Shown one piece after another: positions 8,854 through 18,515 of a stretch of 59,390 nucleotides of DNA (positions within the stretch are counted from its first letter, which is position 1; every line of letters starts with the position of its first letter). Below the pieces are notes generated by a model. That model searched no databases and was not told the origin of the DNA. It saw nothing but the letters and a program-made list of their open reading frames with translations. The translations under genes were made by a program, and so were the position numbers. Origin of the DNA: Desulfurococcales archaeon (GTDB taxonomy: Archaea > Thermoproteota > Thermoprotei_A > Sulfolobales > Acidilobaceae); NCBI GenBank assembly GCA_015521115.1, contig WAOT01000021.1, forward strand, positions 1 through 59,390, written 5' to 3'.

Positions 8854-10140
8854 TTACGGGTAGATCCTGTCCCTGAAGCGTGGGAAGGGTATAGTATCTC
8901 TAATGTGATCCCTGCCCCCGACCCACATCAAGAACCTCTCCACACCCAGCCCGAACCCGCTGTGTGGCACGCTACCATAACGGCGGAGGTCTAGGTACCA
9001 CTGGTAGTCGTCAACGTTGTACCCTCTCTCCTCTATCCTCTTCCTTAGCACCTCGTAGTTGTCTTCCCTCTCACTCCCTCCAACAATCTCCCCGACACCC
9101 TCAGGTGCTAGGAGGTCGAACGCCAGCGCATGGCCTGGGCGCTGGGGGTCTTCCTTCATGTAGAATGATTTGAGCTCTAGTGGGAAGTGGGTTATGAAGA
9201 AGGGTGTCTCAAACTCCTCAGTGAGTATCCTCTCCTCGTCCGCTCCAAGGTCGTCACCGTATTCTACTTTGACCCCTTTCCTCTTCAAGATGTTGATTGC
9301 CTCCTCATACGTTATCCGTGGGTACGGGGTCTTCCTTGAGGGCTCGAGGGCCTCAACATTCCTACCCAGTACCTCCAGCTCCTCGTGGGCAGTCTCTACT
9401 AGGCGGCCGACCGTGTACGCCACCAGATCCTCGACGAGCCTCATCATCCCGTCCATCCTCTCCCATGCGGCCTCAGCCTCCAGATGCCAGTACTCGTATA
9501 GGTGCCTTCTCGTCCTGCTCCTCTCTGCCCTGAAGCTTGGCGCCAGCGTCCACACCCTCTCAAGGCTGAATATTAGGGCCTCAAGGTAGAACTGGGCGCT
9601 CTGGGTGAGGTATGCCTTCTTGCCGAAGAAGTTGACCTCAAACAGTGTCGCTCCCCCCTCGACTGCCGCCTGTGTGAGCATTGGAGGGCTGACCTCCCAG
9701 TAACCCCTCTTCTTAAAGAACTCCCGGAAGATCTCGAACGCCTTGTGCCTCAGCCTCCACATCGCTGTCAGCTTCCTGCTCCTGATCCACAAATGCCTGA
9801 TGTCTAAGAGATAGTCTATGCCTTCACCACCTTTAATGGGGAAGTCCTCAGCGTGACCCACGATCTCTAGGTTAGTCAGCCTCAGCTCAACACCTCCCGG
9901 AGCCCTCCTATCCCTCCTCACGACCCCCTCAGCTATAATGCTAGACTCTATCGAGGCCCTCCTAGCCTTCTCTATTACATCCTCAGGCGTGAACCCCTTA
10001 GACGCTACAAGCTGTAGGATACCCTCCGAGTCACGGACTACGATGAACACCCTCTTCCCTAGATCCCTCCACCTATAGACCCATCCCCTAACAGTAGCCT
10101 TCGAACCCTCCTCGAGCCTTTTAACGTCCCGTGTACTCAT
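8854..10140 (-). CDS. asnS: Asparaginyl-tRNA synthetase
   Basis: A 428-residue class IIb synthetase charging tRNA-Asn. The N-terminal OB-fold anticodon domain spans residues 15-105 (VRGWVYRWRDLGK, FIVVRDSEG). The catalytic core follows, with motif 2 SFRAERSRTRRHLYEYWHLE near 210-230 and motif 3 GFGLGVERFLMW near the C-terminus. Archaeal AspRS is close in sequence; the SRTRRHL and EAEAAW segments favour AsnRS. The frame runs open to 10365, but ATG 10140 fits family length and leaves room for a divergent promoter; ATG 10185 is an alternative. Confidence 0.87.
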   Translation of the reverse strand: MSTRDVKRLEEGSKATVRGWVYRWRDLGKRVFIVVRDSEGILQLVASKGFTPEDVIEKARRASIESSIIAEGVVRRDRRAPGGVELRLTNLEIVGHAEDFPIKGGEGIDYLLDIRHLWIRSRKLTAMWRLRHKAFEIFREFFKKRGYWEVSPPMLTQAAVEGGATLFEVNFFGKKAYLTQSAQFYLEALIFSLERVWTLAPSFRAERSRTRRHLYEYWHLEAEAAWERMDGMMRLVEDLVAYTVGRLVETAHEELEVLGRNVEALEPSRKTPYPRITYEEAINILKRKGVKVEYGDDLGADEERILTEEFETPFFITHFPLELKSFYMKEDPQRPGHALAFDLLAPEGVGEIVGGSEREDNYEVLRKRIEERGYNVDDYQWYLDLRRYGSVPHSGFGLGVERFLMWVGGRDHIRDTIPFPRFRDRIYP

Positions 10141-10264
10141 GTACTCGGCCAAACTAGTGACCCCCGCACCAGACGTGTATTCCATGGAGGTAAGAATGGA
10201 TACCAAGGAGGGGAATAATATCCTCCCCCACTCCCACGGCTTAGTGCATCGGGGGAGAAGGAGA

Positions 10265-12340
10265 GTGGAAGAGCTGGACGTGTTTTTCAACCCTAAGAGT
10301 ATTGCTGTAGTAGGGGCTAGCCCGCGTGTGGGTAGTGTTGGGAGAGCTATACTTGAGAACCTCATCTCCTCCTATCGAGGAGAAATATACCCGGTCAACC
10401 CAAAATACGATGAGATACTCGGGCTCAAATCGTATCCCTCTATCTCAAGCATCCCCGAGCCCCCCGACCTCGCGGTTATCACAGTAAGAGCTGATAGGGT
10501 GCCACCGATAGCCGAGGACGCTGGCAAGGCAGGTGTTAGGGGCCTTATTGTAGTCTCAGGGGGCTTCGCCGAGAGCGGCCCGGGGGGTAGGGAGCTCGAA
10601 GAGAGGCTAGTATCTATAGTCAGACGCTATGGTATGAGGCTTGTGGGCCCCAACTGTATAGGGGTCTACGATGCTAGCACGGGAGTAGACACATTCTTCA
10701 TCCCTAAGACCAGGATGAGGAGGCCCCCCTTAGGGCGCATTGCGGTCGTAAGCCAGAGTGGCGCCTTCCTGACGACGTTCATGGACTATATAGCAACTGA
10801 GAACGTAGGCATAGTGAGGGCTATCAACATAGGCAACAAGGCCGACGTCGACGAGGTCGACCTGATAGACTACCTCGCTGGAAAGAACGATGTAGACGTG
10901 ATAATGCTATACCTCGAAGACGTATCACCAGGCAGGGGCCAGGATCTAATCAGGGCAGCTCTAGACGCGAGAGCCAACGGGAAACACATTGTCGCCCTAA
11001 AAGGGGGGAGAACTGAGAGCGGGACAAGGGCGGCTAGCAGCCACACGGCAGCCCTATCAGGGGACTACGAGGTATTTAAGAACGCTCTGAAACAGGCAGG
11101 CATAATAGAAACCGATGGCCCCGTAGAGTTCCTTGACGCTGCAAAGGCCCTCGCCCAGCCACGAAGACCTAAAGGGAGAACTGTGGCCGTACTGACCCAT
11201 GCAGGGGGGCCAGGGGTCATATCAGTCGATCTCCTCTCGAAAGCGGGCCTAGAGGTTCCCGAGACGCCCAAACCCCTCAGAGTGGAGCTGCGGTCCATGT
11301 TCCCCGAGAGAGTTGCAGTAGGAAACCCAATAGACCTCACGGGCGACGCAACGGAGGAGGACTATAGGAAGGCCCTAGACGCCATTATGAGACATGGCTT
11401 CGGAGACCTCATATACATCATAGCATACATCCAGCCGCCCACAATATCCGGCAGGGTAGCAGACGTGATAGTAGAGGCATACAACTCCACGGATAAGCCG
11501 TTCGTAGTCCTCACAGGGGGCAGCATTGAGGGAGAGGAGATGGGGCTACGGCTTTACAAGGATCACAACATACCCACATACAACATCATAGAGAGGGCGG
11601 TTAACGCCGCGAAAGCGCTCTACCTAGACAGCATACCCCCTTGCTATGAGAAATGGGAGCCGGTACGCATACCATACACTTGCAGAGAAAAGGTGAAGCT
11701 ATCCGAGACAGAGGCTCTAGAAGTGGCTAAGAAGTACGGCCTCAAAGTGCCAAAATACTGTCTCGCAACGGATCCCCAGGAGGCAGTAGAGTGCTTCAAG
11801 TCCATAGGCTCCCAGAAGGTTGTGGCCAAAGTCGTCAGCCCGCGTGTAGTGCATAAGAGCGACATAGGAGGCGTGATAACCGGGATCACGTCGCCGGAGG
11901 AAGCTGAGAGGGCCTACAACGATATATTGGAGAACTACCTCCGCCACGAACTGCCACGTGAAGACTTCACGGGCATACTATACCAGGAACAAGTTAAAGG
12001 TATCGAACTAATAGTTGGAGGCCGGGTAGACCCGTTCTTCGGCCCAGTCGAGATCTTCGGGGGCGGGGGAGTGCTAGTAGAGCTAATACGCGACGTTTCA
12101 ATAAGAGTGGCCCCCCTCAACAGGTGCGAGGCCGAGAGGATGATACGGGAGACGAGAGCGTATAGCCTCATTAAGGGGTTCAGGGGCATGCGAGCAGATT
12201 ATACTTCAATCCTAGAGGCGCTCCTGGCTGTCTCAAGAATGCTAACAAGCGGGGAGGTTGTCGAGATCGATGTTAACCCATTGATAGCTAACGAGTCGGG
12301 AGCCTATGCCGCAGACGTTAGAGTATACGTTTGTAAGTAA
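10265..12340 (+). CDS. Acyl-CoA synthetase (ADP-forming), fused alpha-beta
   Basis: A 691-residue enzyme making ATP from ADP, phosphate and acyl-CoA, the main energy-conserving step of archaeal peptide and pyruvate fermentation. In order: CoA-binding Rossmann domain (NPKSIAVVGASP at residues 9-20), ligase-CoA domains with GPNCIG and VSQSGAF, the phosphohistidine site His260 in SSHTAALSG, then from about residue 470 an ATP-grasp beta domain (VHKSDIGGV, IDVNPLI near the end). The frame is open to 10139. GTG 10265 is chosen because homologues begin just before FNPKSIAV and gggggagaaggaga precedes it; ATG 10196 with ggaggt upstream is the alternative. Neighbouring iorAB would supply aryl-acetyl-CoA. 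Confidence 0.9.
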   Translation: MEELDVFFNPKSIAVVGASPRVGSVGRAILENLISSYRGEIYPVNPKYDEILGLKSYPSISSIPEPPDLAVITVRADRVPPIAEDAGKAGVRGLIVVSGGFAESGPGGRELEERLVSIVRRYGMRLVGPNCIGVYDASTGVDTFFIPKTRMRRPPLGRIAVVSQSGAFLTTFMDYIATENVGIVRAINIGNKADVDEVDLIDYLAGKNDVDVIMLYLEDVSPGRGQDLIRAALDARANGKHIVALKGGRTESGTRAASSHTAALSGDYEVFKNALKQAGIIETDGPVEFLDAAKALAQPRRPKGRTVAVLTHAGGPGVISVDLLSKAGLEVPETPKPLRVELRSMFPERVAVGNPIDLTGDATEEDYRKALDAIMRHGFGDLIYIIAYIQPPTISGRVADVIVEAYNSTDKPFVVLTGGSIEGEEMGLRLYKDHNIPTYNIIERAVNAAKALYLDSIPPCYEKWEPVRIPYTCREKVKLSETEALEVAKKYGLKVPKYCLATDPQEAVECFKSIGSQKVVAKVVSPRVVHKSDIGGVITGITSPEEAERAYNDILENYLRHELPREDFTGILYQEQVKGIELIVGGRVDPFFGPVEIFGGGGVLVELIRDVSIRVAPLNRCEAERMIRETRAYSLIKGFRGMRADYTSILEALLAVSRMLTSGEVVEIDVNPLIANESGAYAADVRVYVCK

Positions 12341-12357
12341 GGCTGGGGAAAAGATCG

Positions 12358-12948
12358 TTACCTACTGGAGACGGCCTTGAGCGCGGCATGGAGGAGCATA
12401 ATGTTCTTCTCGGGTTTCTTCAAAACCCTTCTGATCGCCCTCTCAACACTTTCAACTGTGAGGAACCCATCGAATATGCCGCTGCTCATGGCTGCGCCCA
12501 GCATGTAGACATTAGCCCCTAGGGGGTTACCTAGCCTTGATGCTTCGCTTATTGCTGGGATAACGTTGACCTTGAAACCCGCCCTTTCGAGGGCATTCTT
12601 CACCTCCTCCATGGCGGGCACCTTAATGCCGGGTAGTGGGGGTGGCGTGACCTTTCTCTCCATGAATATCCAGGCTCCTAAGCGTAGGTAGTGAGCGTAT
12701 CGTGCAGCCTCTAATGGGTCTAGAGCTATCATGATGTCGCCCTCCCCCTCGGGTATTAGGGGGGCTTCGGCTTCGCCAAGCCTTACGTGGACTATAACGC
12801 TCCCACCCCTCTGGCTTAGGCCGTGTGTCTCTGCGACAAGCACGTTCGTCCCGTTCTCTAGGGCAGCGTTGGCTATCACGTTAGCAAGTGAAACAATCCC
12901 CTGTCCCCCGACACCGACTAAGACGAGGTTTAGGACTCTCCTCTCCAT
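12358..12948 (-). CDS. iorB: Indolepyruvate:ferredoxin oxidoreductase beta subunit
   Basis: A 196-residue subunit of the enzyme that oxidatively decarboxylates aryl pyruvates (from Trp, Phe, Tyr) to aryl-acetyl-CoA, reducing ferredoxin. It carries GVGGQG at residues 12-17 and the THGLSQRGG and HVRLGEAEAP segments of the 2-oxoacid oxidoreductase gamma fold. Translation is coupled to iorA: the iorA stop overlaps an ATG at 12963 (TAATG). ATG 12948, behind ggggtgaggg, is the better start; 12963 would add five residues. Confidence 0.92.
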   Translation of the reverse strand: MERRVLNLVLVGVGGQGIVSLANVIANAALENGTNVLVAETHGLSQRGGSVIVHVRLGEAEAPLIPEGEGDIMIALDPLEAARYAHYLRLGAWIFMERKVTPPPLPGIKVPAMEEVKNALERAGFKVNVIPAISEASRLGNPLGANVYMLGAAMSSGIFDGFLTVESVERAIRRVLKKPEKNIMLLHAALKAVSSR

Positions 12949-12962
12949 ATCCCTCACCCCCA

Positions 12963-14900
12963 TTAGATCGGTTTCGCTGTTCTCATGATCTTGAGCCACT
13001 CTTCGCTCACCTCATCAACGGGCTCGAAGGCGTCGAACGGGCATATCTGGGCACACTCACCACAGCCGGTACAGAGTATCGGGTCGATCCTTGCCTTGCC
13101 ATCGTCGCCGGCATAGATGGCGGGGCAGTTGAAGGCCCTGTAGCATAGGCCGCAGGCGGTACACTTGTCGAGGTTGACCCTGTAGACAGTGTACTTCACA
13201 CCCTGCCTTCTAGCGTTGGCTATAGCTAGTAGGATGCATGCTCCTCTAGCGACTACGAGGGCGGGCCGCCTCTTCTCCTTGACATAGCGTAGTGCCTCGT
13301 AGAACTCCTTCTCTCCCTCCTTAATGTTGAACGCGTCAATGACCTTTACATAGTCTACACCCAGTCCGCGGGCCGCCTGGGCGATATCAAGTTCTACGCC
13401 AGGCTGACCCGATGCTGTGACACCCACGCCGGGATGGGGCTGATGGCCGGTCATCGCGGTCGTCCTATTATCGAGGACAACTATAAGCATAGGGCTCCTG
13501 TTGTAGACAGCATTAGCTAGCCCTGGAAGGCCTGCGTGGAAGAATGTCGAGTCGCCTATGATCGCTATCGGCACCTGATCCCCGTCGACCACATGGCTTA
13601 TACCGTTTGCCAGCCCAATGCTGCCGCCCATCTCCACTATAGTGTCTTGCATCTGGAACGGTGGGTTGACTCCTAGGCTGTAACAGCCTATATCACCGTT
13701 ATAGACGGGCCTTACCCTAGCCTTACCGGCAGCCCTGCGGAGGGCATAGAACACTGCCCTATACGGGCACCCGGCACAGAGTACTGGGGGTCGCGGTGGG
13801 AGGGAGATCTCCACTTTAGCGGCAGGCGGCCTAGCATAGTCGAGCCCTACTACCCTGGCTAGCGCCTCTGTAACGTTCGCGAGGTTGAGCTCTCCAGTCC
13901 TCTTTATGGGGCCCCTCTCCTTGCCGTAGACCCTCACGTGTAGGCCCTCGTCATAGAACAATGATTTGGAGAGCGTCTCGACCACCGGGTCGCCCTCTTC
14001 TACGAAGAGGATCTTAGATGCCCTCTCAGCATGTTTTAGGAGTAGTTTCTTAGGGAGTGGTACTGGTGTGGAGATCTTGAGGATCTTAACCTCCCCCTCA
14101 AGGCCTAGCCTCTTGACCGCCTCCTTTGCGTACCTGTAGCCTAGGCCGACTCCGACTACTAGCACGTCGCCATCTCCTTCAACCCAGTTGAGGGGGTGCT
14201 CTGACAGGTGCTCGGAGATCTTCTCCCACTTATCGACAAGCTCCTCCCTTAGCTTCCTCGCGTGAGCTGGGACGAGGGTGTAGCGGTCGATGTTCTTCTT
14301 GAACTTGCCCCTCCTCCTAATACCCTCCATGTTTATTTCTCCAACCTCGACTGGGACTCTCGTGTGGCCGATCCTTGTAGTGCTCCTGAATATTACAGGG
14401 TGCTCCCACTTCTCGCTGAGCTTGAAGGCCTCTATTATCGCCTCTTTAGCCTCTTGGGCTCCAGCGGGCTCCACGACTGGGATGTAGGCATGTACACCAT
14501 ACCACCTGTTATCCTGCTCGTTCTGGCTGCTCCACATTCCAGGGTCATCGGCGCTGACTACAACAAGGGCTCCAGGGACGCCCATATAGCCTACGCTAAA
14601 CAATGGGTCAGCCGCGACGTTAACCCCCACATGCTTCATCGAGGCCATTGCTGGGATACCGGTGAGGGCGGCACCGATAGCGCCCTCGAGGGCTACCTTC
14701 TCATTACTACTCCACTCAACGTAGGGGGCCCCCAGCATGCGGGCAGCATATGAGAGGGCCTCCGTGATCTCAGTGCTAGGAGTACCGGGGTAGGCGCTAG
14801 CGTATGAGACACCATACTCCAAAGCTCCACGGGCTATGGCGACGTTCCCCAGCATTATCACCTTAGAGCCCGGCTCGGCCAGAACCTCCTTCCACGCCAA
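12963..14900 (-). CDS. iorA: Indolepyruvate:ferredoxin oxidoreductase alpha subunit
   Basis: A catalytic subunit of about 645 residues. It opens with an alpha-type domain (MLGNVAIARGALEYGV, YPGTPSTE). The thiamine-diphosphate domain carries GDIGCYSLGV and IIGDSTFFHAGLPGL, with VVLDNRTTAMTGHQPHPG near the cofactor. Two [4Fe-4S] ferredoxin motifs (CTACGLCYRAFNCP, CTGCGECAQICP) lie in the last 75 residues. The frame is open upstream to 15053. TTG 14900, with ggtg upstream and a TATA-like gatatttag at about 14940, is the longest plausible start; ATG 14855 (MLGN) matches where homologues begin. Confidence 0.93.
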   Translation of the reverse strand: MAWKEVLAEPGSKVIMLGNVAIARGALEYGVSYASAYPGTPSTEITEALSYAARMLGAPYVEWSSNEKVALEGAIGAALTGIPAMASMKHVGVNVAADPLFSVGYMGVPGALVVVSADDPGMWSSQNEQDNRWYGVHAYIPVVEPAGAQEAKEAIIEAFKLSEKWEHPVIFRSTTRIGHTRVPVEVGEINMEGIRRRGKFKKNIDRYTLVPAHARKLREELVDKWEKISEHLSEHPLNWVEGDGDVLVVGVGLGYRYAKEAVKRLGLEGEVKILKISTPVPLPKKLLLKHAERASKILFVEEGDPVVETLSKSLFYDEGLHVRVYGKERGPIKRTGELNLANVTEALARVVGLDYARPPAAKVEISLPPRPPVLCAGCPYRAVFYALRRAAGKARVRPVYNGDIGCYSLGVNPPFQMQDTIVEMGGSIGLANGISHVVDGDQVPIAIIGDSTFFHAGLPGLANAVYNRSPMLIVVLDNRTTAMTGHQPHPGVGVTASGQPGVELDIAQAARGLGVDYVKVIDAFNIKEGEKEFYEALRYVKEKRRPALVVARGACILLAIANARRQGVKYTVYRVNLDKCTACGLCYRAFNCPAIYAGDDGKARIDPILCTGCGECAQICPFDAFEPVDEVSEEWLKIMRTAKPI

Positions 14901-15016
14901 GAGATAACACCAACAGTATACTGTGCCTGTAGGGCGAGCTAAATATCTAGGCCTGTAGAAGGGTAACAATAAAAGCTCCAACACGGACTCAGTAGTATTT
15001 AGAAGGGTGTGCAATC

Positions 15017-15466
15017 GTGAGGAGGAACCTAGTTCTAATCTCGATCTTAGCATTTCTATTAATAACTGCCCTACCAGTCACAGCGGAGAACACTACAACC
15101 AACACGACGAGCGCAGGATCAGCAGAGGCCCCCACACTATCCCAAATGGTATCCGCTGCAATGTCCAACCCGGAAACGGCTGTTGTAATGCTCATAGAGT
15201 TCGCCCTAGGATTCGCCCTAGGCTACACAGCGATCAAGGCGCTCAAGTACATATTGTCATTCATAGGGATACTCGTACTAGGGTCGGCGCTGTCTGTTTG
15301 GAGCATTGGCAAGAACAGTGAGGACATACTTCAGACTGTAAAGGGACAGCTACAGGAGATACTACCACTAGTAAAGAACTTGATGGCAACCTTCAGCTTC
15401 GTCGTCGTAGGCCCTACATCTGTAGGATTAATACTTGGAATAATATTTGCGTTAATGAGGAAGTAA
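15017..15466 (+). CDS. Small membrane protein, FUN14-like
   Basis: A 149-residue protein with a signal peptide (residues 1-23, ending PVTAE), a Thr/Asn-rich outer segment to about residue 55, then two or three membrane segments. The stretch FALGFALGYTAIKALKY near residues 64-80 and the terminal GLILGIIFALMRK resemble the GF-GYAxKK and closing glycine helix of the FUN14 family. The start is GTG with gggtg upstream. It diverges from iorA and converges on the USP gene 3 nt away. The family is tentative and no function can be given. Confidence 0.5.
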   Translation: MRRNLVLISILAFLLITALPVTAENTTTNTTSAGSAEAPTLSQMVSAAMSNPETAVVMLIEFALGFALGYTAIKALKYILSFIGILVLGSALSVWSIGKNSEDILQTVKGQLQEILPLVKNLMATFSFVVVGPTSVGLILGIIFALMRK

Positions 15467-15469
15467 ACC

Positions 15470-16381
15470 CTACTCTTCCGCCTCCAGAGGGTATACTAGG
15501 AGAGGTAGGTGCGATTCAGCTAGCAGGCGGGTCAGCGTTGTTCCCGCGACGAACTCCCAAATACCCTTCTTTTTAATTGTCCTCCCCACAGCTATCAGGG
15601 TGACCCCCAACTGTTTTGCGATCGAGAGTATCTCCCTGTGGGGCTTATGGCTTTCTAGTACAATCACCCTTGCATGGAGGCCGTGGCTCTCGAGCTTTTT
15701 TACAACATTGTTTACAAGCCTCCTGGAGGACACCTCGTCCTCATCCGGTTCTATGATGTGCACGACATAGACTCCCTGGAGGGCGCTGCCCGCCCTATGG
15801 GCGAGGGTTGCAAAGTATTCTATGAAATCCTGTGTCACGTGGGAGTCGACTGCTAGCAACGGTTTAGATAGGAGCCCCTCTGCCTCAACACCCTCTGACG
15901 GCCGGATGACCAGTTTCCCCTTGAGATCGCTTATCTTAACAATAAGCACTGGAAGAGGCGACCTATTCACTAAGCTCATGGCAGTGCTACCTATGGGTAT
16001 TATTTTGAAGAGTTTATGGCCCTTGTAGGTAACCAGGATCTCAGAGGCACCCTCCCTCTCAGCAACCTCGGTAAGTCCCACGGCAGGTTCGGTGGGGGTA
16101 TCAACTATCACGAACCTCGCATTCACGCCCCTATGAGAGGCTTTTTCTACGTACTCTTTGAGCTTCTCCTCGGCCTCCCGCGTGAGGGCTTCAATTAGCT
16201 TGTTAGGGTCAAAACCCGCTGCTACATGGTCTACTATGGACTCGTCGACAACATATGTGAACACTAGTTGGGAGCCATACTTCGCTGCTACAGCTATGGC
16301 GAAGTCGGCTAGCGGGTCTGATGCCTTAGAGAGGTCTATGCCCACAACGATCTTCTCAAGCACTCTGATACGGTCTGCCAA
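15470..16381 (-). CDS. Tandem universal stress protein
   Basis: About 303 residues forming two USP domains (about 1-150 and 165-303). Each has the opening strand-Asp pattern (KIVVGIDLSKASDP; KPLLAVDSH) and a late glycine-rich nucleotide loop (PIGSTAMSLVNRSPLPVLIV; FVAGTTLTRLLAESHLPLLVY). Both loops depart from the classic G-2x-G-9x-G-S/T, so ATP binding is uncertain. TTG 16381 is favoured because ggaggtg lies 9-10 nt upstream; GTG 16393 would touch the ribosome site. It follows the DUF1646 transporter gene by 4 nt, suggesting that it senses or regulates that transporter. Confidence 0.82.
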   Translation of the reverse strand: MADRIRVLEKIVVGIDLSKASDPLADFAIAVAAKYGSQLVFTYVVDESIVDHVAAGFDPNKLIEALTREAEEKLKEYVEKASHRGVNARFVIVDTPTEPAVGLTEVAEREGASEILVTYKGHKLFKIIPIGSTAMSLVNRSPLPVLIVKISDLKGKLVIRPSEGVEAEGLLSKPLLAVDSHVTQDFIEYFATLAHRAGSALQGVYVVHIIEPDEDEVSSRRLVNNVVKKLESHGLHARVIVLESHKPHREILSIAKQLGVTLIAVGRTIKKKGIWEFVAGTTLTRLLAESHLPLLVYPLEAEE

Positions 16382-16397
16382 GACTGTGCACACCTCC

Positions 16398-17531
16398 TCA
16401 TTTTAGCAGTCCTACGAGATCATATAATGACACGTGGACTCCTAAAACCTCGACTATGACGAAATATACGAACAGTAGTGCTAAGCCGAAGGGTACACCG
16501 ACCCTGGCCCACTCCCTGCTCGTTATTTTCAACCTCCCTGCAGCGACAATGTTAGGGATATTCCCGGGTATGAGCATACCCCCGCTTATGAGTAGAGCTA
16601 GGAGGGCACTACGGATCTGCTCGGCCGTTAGAACAGGGCTTATCTCAGCTGCTGTGAGTGTAGCGTTATCGACAACTGCTGATATGGTGTTGAGCCAGAA
16701 GAGCTGCCATGCCTCGAGCTTACTGAAGTACCAGTATACGAGTGGGGTAAAGCTGTGGCCCAGTAGTTCTAGGGCAGCTATGAAGACGTATACCCTGATT
16801 GTGCGCTCTATGATCCTTGAGAACGACTCGGTATATGTCGCCTCCACCTCCCTAGGGTCGACACCAGATCTCTTCATCCTCCACGCTGTATAGCCAGCTA
16901 TGAATATGACCCCCGGAATGATGTAGGCACCAAGCAGATTTAGGAGGTAGTCGAAGCTTTCTTGGAGCTTAGAGATCGCAATCGTAGATAGCGGCTCCCC
17001 CACGGGGGTGAGAGCGGCTCCGAGGCCTACAGCGAATGAGGCTAGGACTACGAACTCGATCCTCTTAGACCTCTCCATTTTGATTGCAGCTGCAATCTCT
17101 GATAGTATGACCGCGGTTACTATCACGGAGATGAGGCTGGAGATTAGTCCGAGTATTGTTATGAAGATGAAGGTGAAGGCTATGAAGCCCGTCCTCTTAA
17201 GTATAGAGGAGAGCCCGCCATATATCTGGGGGTGGAAGTAGTAGAATATGAGTCCGAAGATAAGCACGACCTGAGTTATCCCTATTGGGACTCCTGAGAT
17301 CATAACTGGTGTTGTTAGTGCTTTCTTGCCTAGCTCGATGAGCCCCTCGTGGTTAAGAGTTTGGTAGTAGTAGTTGAGGGCGACTCCCAGGAGGCCCATA
17401 AGGAGGAAGAACGGTTCTAGGTTTTCCTCGACCTTTTTACTGATAAAGGGGAGTACAAGGACTAGCACGAGTATTGCGAAAAGCCCAAGGCTTAGGCCCA
17501 GTATTGGCGTCTCCGGCAGCCCTGCCTCCAC
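16398..17531 (-). CDS. DUF1646 family membrane transporter (predicted cation antiporter)
   Basis: 377 residues with about 10-11 membrane helices. The conserved polar motifs in membrane segments are ALTPVGEPLSTIA near residue 180, VVDNATLTAAEISP near 290 and GGMLIPGNIPNIVAAGRLKI near 320, shared by DUF1646 and the ion-transporter (NhaD/ArsB-like) superfamily. Paired polar motifs in half-helices suggest a Na+/H+ or similar cation exchanger. First gene of a two-gene unit with the tandem USP. The substrate is not established. Confidence 0.78.
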   Translation of the reverse strand: MEAGLPETPILGLSLGLFAILVLVLVLPFISKKVEENLEPFFLLMGLLGVALNYYYQTLNHEGLIELGKKALTTPVMISGVPIGITQVVLIFGLIFYYFHPQIYGGLSSILKRTGFIAFTFIFITILGLISSLISVIVTAVILSEIAAAIKMERSKRIEFVVLASFAVGLGAALTPVGEPLSTIAISKLQESFDYLLNLLGAYIIPGVIFIAGYTAWRMKRSGVDPREVEATYTESFSRIIERTIRVYVFIAALELLGHSFTPLVYWYFSKLEAWQLFWLNTISAVVDNATLTAAEISPVLTAEQIRSALLALLISGGMLIPGNIPNIVAAGRLKITSREWARVGVPFGLALLFVYFVIVEVLGVHVSLYDLVGLLK

Positions 17532-17584
17532 GTCAATGGCACCAGGGAAAAGAGGATTGGAGGCTGTTTGGGGTTAAAAGAGGG

Positions 17585-18502
17585 CTACTGTCCTTTCCTC
17601 TCCTTGAGCTTCTTGATCAACACTGGTAAGAACTGGTAGAGATCCGCTACAACACCGTAGTCTGCAAACTTGAATATGGGGGCGCTCTTATCCTTGTTAA
17701 CGGCTACTATAATCTTAGCGTTGTTCACTCCCGCCATGTGCTGTGGTGCACCGCTTATTCCGACGGCTATGTAGAGCTTTGGAGCGACCCTCTTCCCGCT
17801 TATACCGATCCATGCGTCCTCAGGCAGCCACTTGTAGTCGGCGGCGATTGGCCTCGTAGCACCTACTTGGGCTCCTAGGAGCTCAGCTAGTTCGAAGGCT
17901 AGCTTCAAGTCCTCTTTCTTCTTGAACCCTCTACCTACTCCTACTATGATCTCGGCCTCCTCAAGGTTTATTCCACTCAGCTGCTTCTCCAGCCTGCCCA
18001 CTAGTTTAACCTGCCCCTCCTCTACAGGCAGCTCTACGACCTCAGAGGCCCCAGCAGGGGATGCTGGTTCAAACACTTTAGCGTTTACCAGCAGCACCGC
18101 GGGGAGCGGAACCTTCTCCTGGGCTACAGCCCTCTCGCTCAGGAAGCCCCTCTCATATACTACGTAGCTGTCTGATGCCTCGACGACCTTCGTGATGTCC
18201 GTTCCCATTGGGAGGTCGTAGAGGCCCGCAAGCCTTGAGAGTACGTCCCTATTGTTCTTCGAGCCGTGCCCGACTACCACTATAGGCTTGATCTCCTCGT
18301 ATAGTTTCTTAACAGCGTTGAATATGGGGTCTGGGTGTATTGCGTCGAGCTTGTACACTCTGGCACCTATCGAGCCGAGGTCTCCACTCTTGGCAGCGCT
18401 ACCGTAGGCTAGTACAACAGGCTCTCCTCCAACTAGTTTAGCTACTGTGATGGACTCGAGTATCTCCCCGATTGAACCCTCAACTATTAACACTGACGCC
18501 AT
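17585..18502 (-). CDS. etfA: Electron transfer flavoprotein alpha subunit
   Basis: A 305-residue FAD-binding subunit. The C-terminal domain (about 180-300) has the ETF-alpha FAD site: GVGRGF, GATRPIAADYKWLP, AVGISGAPQHMAGV and VNKDKSAPIFKFADYGVVAD. ATG 18502 is chosen because ggggtgg is 6 nt upstream of it and abuts the ATG at 18508. It lies directly downstream of etfB. The heterodimer passes electrons between acyl-CoA dehydrogenase-type enzymes and quinone or ferredoxin. No FixC/FixX partner is in the window. Confidence 0.94.
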   Translation of the reverse strand: MASVLIVEGSIGEILESITVAKLVGGEPVVLAYGSAAKSGDLGSIGARVYKLDAIHPDPIFNAVKKLYEEIKPIVVVGHGSKNNRDVLSRLAGLYDLPMGTDITKVVEASDSYVVYERGFLSERAVAQEKVPLPAVLLVNAKVFEPASPAGASEVVELPVEEGQVKLVGRLEKQLSGINLEEAEIIVGVGRGFKKKEDLKLAFELAELLGAQVGATRPIAADYKWLPEDAWIGISGKRVAPKLYIAVGISGAPQHMAGVNNAKIIVAVNKDKSAPIFKFADYGVVADLYQFLPVLIKKLKERKGQ

Positions 18503-18515
18503 GGCCATCCACCCC

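Noticed and set aside
10139-10264. N-terminal extension of the acyl-CoA synthetase to ATG 10139
   Set aside because: Homologues begin just before the NPKSIAVVG block; GTG 10265 has a good ribosome site.
10141-10365. N-terminal extension of AsnRS to 10365
   Set aside because: It would overlap most of the divergent promoter region and 100 nt of the acyl-CoA synthetase gene; the extra residues are low-complexity and do not match the OB-fold start.
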